A stretch of 39,880 nucleotides of DNA from Azonexus sp. (GTDB lineage Bacteria > Pseudomonadota > Gammaproteobacteria > Burkholderiales > Rhodocyclaceae): the NCBI GenBank assembly GCA_031277255.1, contig JAITMS010000063.1:1-39880 (forward strand), given 5' to 3'. The position numbers and the translations under genes were made by a program. The notes below the pieces were generated by a model, which searched no databases, was not told the DNA's origin, and saw only the letters and a program-made list of their open reading frames with translations. Below, piece after piece: positions 25,729 to 32,862 of the stretch (positions are counted from its first letter, which is position 1; each line of letters begins with the position of its first letter).

Positions 25729-26646
25729 TTACGTCACACAGCCCAGCACCAGATCCTCCATCAGCGCCTTCTGCACATGCAGGCGGTTTTCGGCTTCGTC
25801 CCAGACCACCGATTGCGGGCCGTCGATTACCGCCGCCGTCACTTCCTCGCCGCGGTGCGCGGGCAGGCAGTGCATGAACAGCGCCTCTGGGTTGGCGACA
25901 CTCATCATCTCGGCATCGACGCACCAGTTGGCAAAGGCTTCTTTGCGCGCTTCATTTTCGGCCTCAAAACCCATCGAGGTCCACACGTCGGTATTGACCA
26001 GATCGACGCCGCGGCAGGCCGCCAGCGGGTCGGCAAAAACCTGGCAGCGGGCCGGGTCGATGCTCCCGACCAGTTCGGGATTGACGCCATAACCCGGCGG
26101 CGTCGACACATGGACTTTGAAATCAAGCACTTCCGCCGCCTGCAACCAGGTGTTGCACATATTGTTGGCATCCCCGATCCAGGCCACGGTCTTGCCCTGA
26201 ATATCGCCGCGATGCTCAGTGTAGGTGTAAATGTCGGCGAGAATCTGGCAGGGGTGATATTCGTTGGTCAGGCCATTGATGACCGGCACCCGCGAATTGG
26301 CGGCAAAGCGTTCGATGATCTCCTGTTCGAAGGTGCGGATCATGACGATGTCGCTCATGCGCGAAATGACCTGGGCCGCGTCCTCGACCGGTTCGCCGCG
26401 TCCGAGTTGCGAATCGCGGGTGTTGAGGTAAATCGCCGCGCCGCCCAGTTGCTGCATACCGGCTTCAAAAGACAGGCGGGTGCGGGTGCTCGCCTTCTCA
26501 AAAATCATCACCAGCGTGCGATCGTTGAGCGGCCAGTACTTCTGGTAGGACTTGAACTGTGCTTTGATCCAGCGCGTGCGCGCAAAGACGTACTCAAACT
26601 CGTCGCGCGTGAAATCCTTGAATTGCAGGAAATGCCGGATTTTCAT
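25729..26646 (-). CDS. argF: Ornithine carbamoyltransferase
   Basis: The 305-residue enzyme has the carbamoyl-phosphate motif EKASTRTRLSFE near 50, HPCQ near 129, DVWTSMG near 223 and HCLPAHRGEE near 263, all catalytic or substrate-binding in OTCases. It makes citrulline from ornithine and carbamoyl phosphate. It lies three bases after argD, so the two form an operon, and precedes argG. The sequence shows no sign of damage. Confidence 0.97.
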   Translation of the reverse strand: MKIRHFLQFKDFTRDEFEYVFARTRWIKAQFKSYQKYWPLNDRTLVMIFEKASTRTRLSFEAGMQQLGGAAIYLNTRDSQLGRGEPVEDAAQVISRMSDIVMIRTFEQEIIERFAANSRVPVINGLTNEYHPCQILADIYTYTEHRGDIQGKTVAWIGDANNMCNTWLQAAEVLDFKVHVSTPPGYGVNPELVGSIDPARCQVFADPLAACRGVDLVNTDVWTSMGFEAENEARKEAFANWCVDAEMMSVANPEALFMHCLPAHRGEEVTAAVIDGPQSVVWDEAENRLHVQKALMEDLVLGCVT

Positions 26647-26649
26647 CGT

Positions 26650-27822
26650 TCAGGCCGCGAGAAATTCCCGGATCAGCGGCGTCAGCCGACTCACCAGTTC
26701 GCGCGCCTCGCTGTCGCCGAAAATGAGCGGCGGCAGCAGGCGAATGACGGTATCCGCCGTCACGTTGATCAACAGCCCGGCCGCCAGCGCCTTGCCGACC
26801 AGTTCGCCGCAGGGCCGGTCGAGTTCAATGCCGATCATCAGCCCCTGGCCGCGAATCTCGCGCACGCCCTTCCCGCCCGCCAACGCCTCGGCGAACAACT
26901 GGCGGATCAGGCCGCCGATGCGGGCGGCGTTAGCCAGTAGATCGTCTGCTTCGATGACCTCGATGGTCGTCAGGGCGGCGGCAGAGGCCAGCGGATTGCC
27001 GCCGAAGGTCGAACCGTGATTGCCCGGCCCGAACAGCCCGGCGGCCTTGCCGCCAGCGAGGCAAGCGCCAATCGGCACGCCGCCGCCAAGGCCCTTGGCC
27101 AGCGTCATCACATCCGGCTGAACGCCGACCTGCTGATAGCCGAACCACTTGCCGGTGCGCCCCATGCCGCACTGCACCTCGTCACAGATCATCAGCCAGC
27201 CCTTGCTGTCGCACAACTGACGCACGCCCTGGTAATAGACCGGATCGACCAGATGAATGCCGCCCTCGCCCTGAAGAATTTCCAGCATGACGGCGACGAC
27301 ATTCTTGTTGTGCCCGGCAATGGCGCGAATGGCCTCCAGATCGCCGTAGGGCACCCGGACGAAACCGCTCACCAGCGGCTCGAAGCCCGCCTGTGTCTTG
27401 CGGTTGCCGGTAGCCGACAAGGTGGCCAGGGTGCGCCCGTGAAAAGCCTTTTCCATGACGATGATGGTCGGCAGTTCGATGCCCTGCTTGTGCCCGTAAA
27501 AGCGCGCCAGCTTGATCGCTGCCTCATTGGCCTCGCAGCCGGAATTGGCGAAAAAAACCTCGTCCATGCCGGCAAGTTGGCACAGCTTGTCGGCCAGCCG
27601 CTCCTGTTTGCCGATCCGATAGATATTCGACGTATGCAGCAAGCGCCCGGCCTGCTCGGCAATCGCCGCCGCCAGTTTGGGATGGGCATGACCGAGGGTG
27701 GAAACGGCGATCCCGGCGAGGGCGTCGAGATATTCCCGCCCTTCCTCATCAAAAATCCGGCAGCCCTGGCCGTGGGTAAAGGTCACCGGCAAGCGGGCAT
27801 AGGTATTCATCACATGCGACAT
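26650..27822 (-). CDS. argD: Acetylornithine aminotransferase
   Basis: The 390-residue PLP-dependent class III aminotransferase contains FFANSGCEANEAAIKLAR, the PLP-binding MICDEVQCGMGRTG and the Schiff-base lysine in TLAKGLGGGVPIG, then STFGGNPLASAAA. It converts N-acetylglutamate semialdehyde to N-acetylornithine and can also act on succinyldiaminopimelate. The start MSHVMNTYARLP at 27822 is used; MNTY at 27810 is a reasonable alternative. An upstream extension to 27888 lacks family similarity. It heads the argD-argF-argG run and is divergent from the ParA gene. Confidence 0.96.
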   Translation of the reverse strand: MSHVMNTYARLPVTFTHGQGCRIFDEEGREYLDALAGIAVSTLGHAHPKLAAAIAEQAGRLLHTSNIYRIGKQERLADKLCQLAGMDEVFFANSGCEANEAAIKLARFYGHKQGIELPTIIVMEKAFHGRTLATLSATGNRKTQAGFEPLVSGFVRVPYGDLEAIRAIAGHNKNVVAVMLEILQGEGGIHLVDPVYYQGVRQLCDSKGWLMICDEVQCGMGRTGKWFGYQQVGVQPDVMTLAKGLGGGVPIGACLAGGKAAGLFGPGNHGSTFGGNPLASAAALTTIEVIEADDLLANAARIGGLIRQLFAEALAGGKGVREIRGQGLMIGIELDRPCGELVGKALAAGLLINVTADTVIRLLPPLIFGDSEARELVSRLTPLIREFLAA

Positions 27823-27972
27823 CAGACAACCCCAACAAACGAAAACGGCGGCCATTGCCGCCGGAAATTGATGGACTTCGCGCGCCACCCCAACCGATGA
27901 ACGACATCCGAAAGAGTTGCAGAAAAAGGGATGTTAAGTCAAAAATAGGGGCTTGTATAGAACGGTCAAGCC

Positions 27973-28740
27973 ATGCGCATCGCCATTTTCAATCAAAAAG
28001 GAGGCGTCGGAAAAACGACGACCGTGCTCAATCTCGGCGCCGCCTTGAACCGTGCCGGTCAGACGCCGCTGCTGCTCGATCTCGACCCGCAAGGGCATCT
28101 TTCCAGCATCCACGGCCAAGCGCCGAACGAAGCCCGCCGCAGCCTGTTCGCCTTCTATCAGGACAACACCAGCCTCGACGAACTGGTCATTGACTGGCCG
28201 CACATCGGCCAACTGATCCCGGCCCACCAGCAACTCATCAAGGTCGACTCGATTTTCGGCAAGGGGCCGGCCATTCTCAACAAGCTGCGCGTCGGCCTCG
28301 AAGCCATGACCGTCCTCGCCGGGCGTCCCTGCCTCATCGACTGCTGCCCCTACATCGGCGTTCTCGCCCTCAACGCCATCTTTGCCTGTGACCGCCTGAT
28401 CGTCCCGATCTCGACCGACTACCTTTCGCTCCAGGCCGCCGACCAGATCACCCGCACCCTGCAAGTGCTGGAGCCAGTCATCAAGCGCCGGGTTGAACGC
28501 CGCTACCTGCTTACCCGCTTCGACCGCCGCCGCAAAATGAGCGAAGATGTCCGCCAGAAACTACGCCAATGCTACGGCAACGAAGTGCTCGACACCGTCA
28601 TTTCGGAAAACGTCACCATTGCCGAAAGCCCCTTTTTGAAGCAAGACGTTTTCCGCCACAACGCCGCCAGCGCCGGGGCCAGAGATTACCAGAGCCTCCT
28701 CGCCGAATTGCTCGCCCGGGGCGACCTCACGGCGTCGTAA
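27973..28740 (+). CDS. Orphan ParA/MinD-family ATPase
   Basis: The 255-residue protein opens with the deviant Walker A NQKGGVGKTTTVLNLG and has Walker A' LLLDLDPQGHLS and the switch-like CLIDCCPYIGVLALNAI, where most ParAs read DxPP. It closely resembles chromosomal orphan ParA proteins that position cellular cargo. No parB, parS-like repeats or plasmid genes are visible here. A TATAGA-like -10 lies 12 bases before the ATG, so the leader may be very short. It converges on and overlaps the next minus-strand gene by 14 bases. Confidence 0.88.
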   Translation: MRIAIFNQKGGVGKTTTVLNLGAALNRAGQTPLLLDLDPQGHLSSIHGQAPNEARRSLFAFYQDNTSLDELVIDWPHIGQLIPAHQQLIKVDSIFGKGPAILNKLRVGLEAMTVLAGRPCLIDCCPYIGVLALNAIFACDRLIVPISTDYLSLQAADQITRTLQVLEPVIKRRVERRYLLTRFDRRRKMSEDVRQKLRQCYGNEVLDTVISENVTIAESPFLKQDVFRHNAASAGARDYQSLLAELLARGDLTAS

Positions 28741-28957
28741 TCAGGTCGACGACATCCTCGTAATTGAAATGCCCGCCCCGCCCGAACGGCGCAGCGGGCA
28801 ATTCCCGGCACTGCAACACCTCGCAGTCCCGATACATGCGGCGCAACCGTTGCTGCGCCTCGGTTTCATCGCGCCCGAACAAGGCGAGATTGTCGACCAG
28901 AACACCATTGCGCGTGCGGATGCGAAATTGGTATTTTGTAGTCATGGCATTTTTCAT
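28727..28957 (-). CDS. Small conserved hypothetical protein
   Basis: The 76-residue protein reads like a compact alpha/beta domain: KYQFRIRTRNGVLVDNLALF followed by an acidic helix (GRDETEAQQRLRRMYRDC) and a short strand. I recall similar small proteins in Rhodocyclales and relatives, but know of no function. Two starts are possible: the ATG at 28957, with a GATGG six bases before it, or the ATG at 28945, which starts MTTKYQF but lacks a ribosome site. Its 3' end overlaps the end of the convergent ParA gene. Confidence 0.6.
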   Translation of the reverse strand: MKNAMTTKYQFRIRTRNGVLVDNLALFGRDETEAQQRLRRMYRDCEVLQCRELPAAPFGRGGHFNYEDVVDLITTP

Positions 28958-29097
28958 AAAAAACCATCAGATCATTGGATAAGCGCAGTATATGCAGCAA
29001 ATTCAACAAAAACAATCCAATTGATTCATGCCAAAGAAATCCTCTACTCTCATCAGCCACACTGCCGCCGCCAAGGCCCTTCTGTTAAAATACGATA

Positions 29098-29424
29098 ATG
29101 CTGGCAGCACCGTCCCACCCACAGAGCAACAATACTGGCTCGCCCTCCTTCATCATCGTTGGCGTCACCGGGCAAGGCAAAAAATTCCGCCCCAGCGACT
29201 GGGCCGAACGCTTGTGCGGCGTCATGTCGGTCTTTGGCGCCGAACGCCGGATGAAATACTCCCCCTACGTCGGGCCGTGCCACTACGATGGCCAAAAAGC
29301 CGTCCTCGTCGATGGTCGCCTCGACCAGATCGAGCCAATGGCCTACCGCTTCATGCTCAATTTCGCCCGCGACAACGACTTGCAGGTTGTTGACAGCGCC
29401 TGCCCCATCGACCGGAAACCATAG
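29098..29424 (+). CDS. DUF3579 family protein
   Basis: The 108-residue protein contains KFRPSDWAERLCGVMSVFG, RRMKYSPYV and EPMAYRFMLNFARDN, the conserved blocks of DUF3579, a small betaproteobacterial family. In this phylum its gene commonly sits near argD, argF and rpsT, as here, but no function has been assigned. The start ATG at 29098 is only weakly supported by a ribosome site. It converges on rpsT and both share the bidirectional terminator at 29462-29492. Confidence 0.85.
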   Translation: MLAAPSHPQSNNTGSPSFIIVGVTGQGKKFRPSDWAERLCGVMSVFGAERRMKYSPYVGPCHYDGQKAVLVDGRLDQIEPMAYRFMLNFARDNDLQVVDSACPIDRKP

Positions 29425-29461
29425 GTGGGCAACGGAGGCGCGCCGCCTGTTTGCTTCAGGC

Positions 29462-29492
29462 AAAAAAATGGCGCCAAGAGGCGCCATTTTTT
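29462..29492. terminator. Bidirectional terminator between the DUF3579 gene and rpsT
   Basis: An A7 tract, TGGCGCC (29469-29475), loop AAGA, GGCGCCA (29480-29486) and a T6 tract form a perfect stem with A and T runs on either side, so it can end transcription from both directions. It lies 37 bases after the DUF3579 stop and 17 bases beyond the rpsT stop. Confidence 0.92.
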
Positions 29493-29509
29493 CAACCGGC
29501 AGTCAACGA

Positions 29510-29776
29510 TCAGGCGGCCAGCGCCTTGATCTGGGCTGAGAGGCGGCTCTTGGTGCGAGCGGCCTTGTTTTTGTGGACGATCTTTTTATCGGCGATGCGG
29601 TCGATAACCGCGGTCGATTGTTGCAAAACGCTCTGGGCGGCGGTTTTGTCGCCTGCCTGAATCGCCTGGCGCACGCGCTTGATGGCGGTACGCAGGGTCG
29701 AACGCAGGCTGGCGTTGTGGGCGCGCTGCTTGTCAGCTTGACGGGCGCGTTTGCGGGCTTGTGCGCTGTTGGCCAT
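29510..29776 (-). CDS. rpsT: 30S ribosomal protein S20
   Basis: The 88-residue, Lys/Arg/Ala-rich helical protein begins [20 protein letters not shown] and contains [11 protein letters not shown] and [16 protein letters not shown], diagnostic for S20, which binds 16S rRNA early in 30S assembly. A GGAAA ribosome site precedes the ATG. It is a single-gene unit with its own promoter (29810-29837) and terminator. Confidence 0.97.
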   Translation of the reverse strand: MANSAQARKRARQADKQRAHNASLRSTLRTAIKRVRQAIQAGDKTAAQSVLQQSTAVIDRIADKKIVHKNKAARTKSRLSAQIKALAA

Positions 29777-29809
29777 TAAATTTCCAAGTAGGTAGAAACA
29801 AAATTGGGC

Positions 29810-29837
29810 ATTTTATCAGAAAACCAGCGTTTTTCAA
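29810..29837 (-). promoter_or_regulatory. Sigma-70 promoter of rpsT
   Basis: On the minus strand TTGAAA (29837-29832) and TAAAAT (29815-29810) are 16 bases apart, and TGA before TAAAAT gives an extended -10. This is the strongest promoter match in the window and predicts a leader of roughly 27 bases before rpsT. Confidence 0.75.
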
Positions 29838-29861
29838 GCGCAATGCCGGGTTTTCCCGCAC

Positions 29862-30260
29862 TCAGTTCTTCCACTGTCCGTTAAGCACCGATCCCCCGCG
29901 CGCTCCAGTCTGCGTCAAGGTCAAGTTGCCATCGTTTGCTTGCGATGTACCCGTTTTCGGCGTTGCCGTGATCGTGAACGTGGTTTCGCTACCGCAGGCT
30001 CCGACAATGGTATAGAACTGATTGGTCGTTGGCGCGGCAACCCCGCAGGTGTTGGCGGCGCTCTGGTACTTTCCGTTGGTGGTAAAAAAACGCTCCAGGG
30101 CCTGGGCGTACTCGATCATTTCCCGTTGCGCGTCGGTCCGCCGCGATTTGCGGATCTGATCGTTGAACATCGGCAAGGCAATGGCGGCCAGAATTGCCAC
30201 GACGGTCACCACGATCATCAGCTCGATCAGGGTAAATCCTCTGTTGGTTCGGGAATTCAT
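29862..30260 (-). CDS. pilE: PilE-type minor pilin
   Basis: The 132-residue type IV pilin-like protein has prepilin peptidase site NRG/FTLIELMIVVTVVAILAA, with Glu5 of the mature protein present, and a short globular domain with two Cys (TCGVAA and GACGSE) that may form the D-loop disulfide. It is the last gene of the pilus tip operon, 13 bases after pilX. Minor PilE-like pilins prime pilus assembly with PilV, W, X and Y1. The start at 30260 (MNSRTNRG) gives a normal short leader peptide; the longer frame to 30329 is rejected. Confidence 0.88.
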   Translation of the reverse strand: MNSRTNRGFTLIELMIVVTVVAILAAIALPMFNDQIRKSRRTDAQREMIEYAQALERFFTTNGKYQSAANTCGVAAPTTNQFYTIVGACGSETTFTITATPKTGTSQANDGNLTLTQTGARGGSVLNGQWKN

Positions 30261-30273
30261 CAGCTTCTCTCCA

Positions 30274-30831
30274 TCATGCTGGGCAAACATAGGCGATTGT
30301 CTGCAAAACCACATCCGTCCGCGCATCAATCCCGGCGCCCTTGCCCATGATGCTGTAAGCCTTGCAACCCGCGGCCGCCTTGACGGGATCTCTCAGGTTG
30401 TCAGCAAGGAGCGCGACTCTATAGGAGGCCGTCAAATTTTTCGTGGCGTCTACCGTTCCGTCTGCTTTGAACGTCAGCGGAATAGTGATGGTGAAGTCAC
30501 TGTGGTTGCCGCCACTCGCCCAGGTCACGGGGATCTCGGCGGCGCCCAGCGGATTGGCTGCCGGCGTAGTCGCCACGCCACTGACAACGTCGCAGCCATC
30601 GAGACAAACCGGAATGCCGCTTGTCACCGTCGCCAGCGCCGCCTCGCCCTTGCGTAGCGCCTGTTCGGCTGCCTGCATGGCGCGATTGCGATCCATGTAA
30701 TTACCGGCCATCTTCTCATTCATGCTGGCACTACGCACCGCGTTGACCACCAGGATGGTCAGCACAAACAGGATGAGCATCACCATGACCAAGGCGAAGC
30801 CGCGGTTCCTGCAAGCGTCAAAGATCCTCAT
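30274..30831 (-). CDS. pilX: PilX minor pilin-like assembly protein
   Basis: The 185-residue protein begins MRIFDACRNRGFALVMVMLI with a hydrophobic N-terminal helix and the conserved AVRSASMNEKMAGNYMDRNRA / QAAEQALRKGEA region of PilX. The prepilin-type site is RG/FALV and lacks Glu5, as in other PilX proteins. It helps form the pilus tip priming complex. Several Cys (VCLDGC, AGCKAY, YVCPA) could form disulfides in the periplasm. It follows pilW after 11 bases. Confidence 0.88.
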   Translation of the reverse strand: MRIFDACRNRGFALVMVMLILFVLTILVVNAVRSASMNEKMAGNYMDRNRAMQAAEQALRKGEAALATVTSGIPVCLDGCDVVSGVATTPAANPLGAAEIPVTWASGGNHSDFTITIPLTFKADGTVDATKNLTASYRVALLADNLRDPVKAAAGCKAYSIMGKGAGIDARTDVVLQTIAYVCPA

Positions 30832-30842
30832 CCCGTCTCTCC

Positions 30843-31724
30843 CTAGTGATTCCTGAGCAGCACCGTTGTCCGGAAGGTGCGGTAAAGCCGACGATCATCC
30901 TGCGAGCCAGCAATATTGGCGCCTGAACAATCCTTCCAGGCTGCCATCTTGTCGATTGAGCTGTCCGTCGCCTCCGAGCGCAATACCAGGCAGGCGCGGA
31001 CGGCAACGATGTCCAACGGCGTGGCCTGGGCCTTGGCCAGCGTGTAATCATCGGCCACGCAATCGCCCACGCGCAAAGCGCCGCCGGCCCCGGCAACATC
31101 AAGACCACAGCCAAACTCGGCGACGGTGCCCGCTATAACGTTGCCGAGTGAATCCTGGGATTTGGTATCACTGCCGTATTCGAGAAGAAAATCGACCAAT
31201 TCGGTACTGGCGCCAGCGCCGGACGTGGCCGGCGCAATCCAGGGGACCGCCGTGCCGTTCAAGGTGCCGTCGTCCTTCAAGAGGCCGCAGGTCAGCGCGT
31301 CCGAGTCCCCGGATATCCGCAATGCCACGCGCGGCGTGTTTGACGCAACGGGAGCGCCGTTGCAGCCGATCTGGTTGGCTGTCGTCCCCGCGCCGCTGCC
31401 ATCGGCATCATCAGGATAGAAATGGACGATCATTGATGTCGCCGAAGAAGCCGTAACCGGCGTCGTCTGACCAGTAGGGAAGCCAGTTCCCGTCCATGCC
31501 GTCGGCGTCGGGCGAAAACCAGCCTGGGTGATGACCCGCTGAAGCATGGAAATGGCAAAGCGCCCATCTTCGGAAAGGCGATTTTGTATGGCCTGCACCC
31601 GATAGGTTTGCCGGGTTGAGGAATACAACTGGACGGCGGCGAGAATCGCCACCAGCGCGATCGTCATCGCCACCAGGAGTTCGATCAGCGACAAGCCGCT
31701 CATGGATTCGCGCTTCATCATCAT
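30843..31724 (-). CDS. pilW: PilW minor pilin-like assembly protein
   Basis: The 293-residue protein has prepilin leader MSG/LSLIELLVAMTIALVAI and the PilW-typical QLYSSTRQTYRVQAIQNRLS / GRFAISMLQRVITQAGFR sequence after the helix. The C-terminal part is a larger beta-rich domain. The start at 31724 overlaps the pilV stop by four bases (ATGA), indicating coupled translation. PilW acts with PilV, PilX and PilY1 in starting pilus assembly. Confidence 0.9.
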   Translation of the reverse strand: MMMKRESMSGLSLIELLVAMTIALVAILAAVQLYSSTRQTYRVQAIQNRLSEDGRFAISMLQRVITQAGFRPTPTAWTGTGFPTGQTTPVTASSATSMIVHFYPDDADGSGAGTTANQIGCNGAPVASNTPRVALRISGDSDALTCGLLKDDGTLNGTAVPWIAPATSGAGASTELVDFLLEYGSDTKSQDSLGNVIAGTVAEFGCGLDVAGAGGALRVGDCVADDYTLAKAQATPLDIVAVRACLVLRSEATDSSIDKMAAWKDCSGANIAGSQDDRRLYRTFRTTVLLRNH

Positions 31725-32218
31725 TCGATCACCGTCGTGTAACTGCCTTCTTTCCCGGAGCGGTCATCGAGCCAGAAAATAGTCAGTGTATAGATATACT
31801 GATACCCTGACGAGGTGGCCGTCAAGGTCCATCGCCCGTTCAACAACTGCGCCCGCACGGCAGTATTCCATAATGTCATATCGCTCTGGACGTTAAAAGC
31901 GGCAGGGCAACCCGTGACCGCCCCAGCCGTGACGGTACACGTCGACAGGTTGGGCGTTGCCGCAAGCCCTGGCGCCAAAAGAGGCGGGGTGTCATCGGTA
32001 AGCCCGAAAAAAGGCGGGCGGTTGGCGCGGATGCGGTCAGCCAGATCAGCCGCCAGATCGGCCGCGATGCTGCGGTAGAAGGAACTCTCGGCATAGGCCA
32101 GCGAGCGCCCCTGGAGCGCCGCCAGGCCGAGCAGACCAGCGGCGAGGATAAACACCGCGACCATCGCCTCGATCAGCGACAGACCGCTTTGCGGACGCCG
32201 GAATCGTTTGCTGCGCAT
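31721..32218 (-). CDS. pilV: PilV minor pilin-like assembly protein
   Basis: The 165-residue protein has leader peptide MRSKRFRRPQSG followed by LSLIEAMVAVFILAAGLLGL, matching PilV, and the family block LQGRSLAYAESSFYRSIAADL / ADRIRANR. The ATG at 32218 is chosen because GGAG lies seven bases before it; ATG 32230 has no ribosome site. It starts 65 bases after fimT on the same strand and ends in an ATGA overlap with pilW. Confidence 0.88.
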   Translation of the reverse strand: MRSKRFRRPQSGLSLIEAMVAVFILAAGLLGLAALQGRSLAYAESSFYRSIAADLAADLADRIRANRPPFFGLTDDTPPLLAPGLAATPNLSTCTVTAGAVTGCPAAFNVQSDMTLWNTAVRAQLLNGRWTLTATSSGYQYIYTLTIFWLDDRSGKEGSYTTVIE

Positions 32219-32283
32219 GATCTGCTCCATGCTTAACCGTATATCGCGGCCTTCATCTATATGCCGACATGTCCAACGGCGCA

Positions 32284-32862
32284 TCATCCGCATCCTTCCG
32301 AGGGGCAGGGCGCCACGGCATGGGAGACGGAACAGTCGCTGGTTGTCTTGCTGACGCGCCCGGATGCGTGGGGCGTGACCTCTATCCCTTCCGGGCGACC
32401 CTCAAGGCATAGGATAAAGTTGGTATTACCAGTACTTGAGACACTGCCAATCGTGCCGGTAAAGGCCACCGGGCCAGTCGGCCCCTGCACGCTCACGTCG
32501 CCCGAAAAAACCTCTCGCCGCATCATCGGGTCACTGTTCCTAGGCGCAGCAGTATCATAGATCATCAGACCCGTGGACCAATTCCCGCCACTGCCGCACG
32601 CATTGGCGCTGCCGGGATCGGCCGCCGTACAGACCTGGATATCCTTCCGCTGCTTGATCGCCTCGATACGCGCGAAGTTGAGCGTATCGACCAACAGATC
32701 AGCAGCGGTCGCCAGGCGAGAAGCGCGGATCAGATTGAGCATGTTCGGCACCGCAATGGTGAGGAGGACGGCCAGAACGACGATGGTAATCATCAATTCG
32801 ATCAGCGTGATGCCCTTGGCGGCGCGCCGCGGCGCGCAGGCCGATAGTATGTTCGTTCTCAT
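32284..32862 (-). CDS. fimT: FimT/GspH-type minor pilin
   Basis: The 192-residue pseudopilin has a prepilin peptidase site AAKG/ITLIELMITIVVLAV with Glu5 and the GspH/FimT block VPNMLNLIRASRLATAADLL / DTLNFARIEAIKQR. FimT-like pilins are minor pilins, some of which bind DNA during natural transformation. The start overlaps the pilY1 stop by four bases. Cys residues near the C-terminus (SDCSVS, APCPSEGCG) are unusual in number for the family. Confidence 0.86.
   Translation of the reverse strand: MRTNILSACAPRRAAKGITLIELMITIVVLAVLLTIAVPNMLNLIRASRLATAADLLVDTLNFARIEAIKQRKDIQVCTAADPGSANACGSGGNWSTGLMIYDTAAPRNSDPMMRREVFSGDVSVQGPTGPVAFTGTIGSVSSTGNTNFILCLEGRPEGIEVTPHASGRVSKTTSDCSVSHAVAPCPSEGCG

Noticed and set aside
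24572-26092. 506-codon plus-strand open frame opposite argG and argF
   Set aside because: It crosses two well-defined arginine genes and the palindromic repeats, and its composition is that of an antisense shadow.
27934-27961. TTAAGT/TATAGA pair upstream of the ParA gene as a promoter
   Set aside because: The -35 match is poor (three of six) and the implied leader is only about five bases; it is kept as a remark only.
29838-29861. Terminator of the pilus operon after pilE
   Set aside because: No convincing hairpin with a T tract was seen between the pilE stop and the rpsT promoter.
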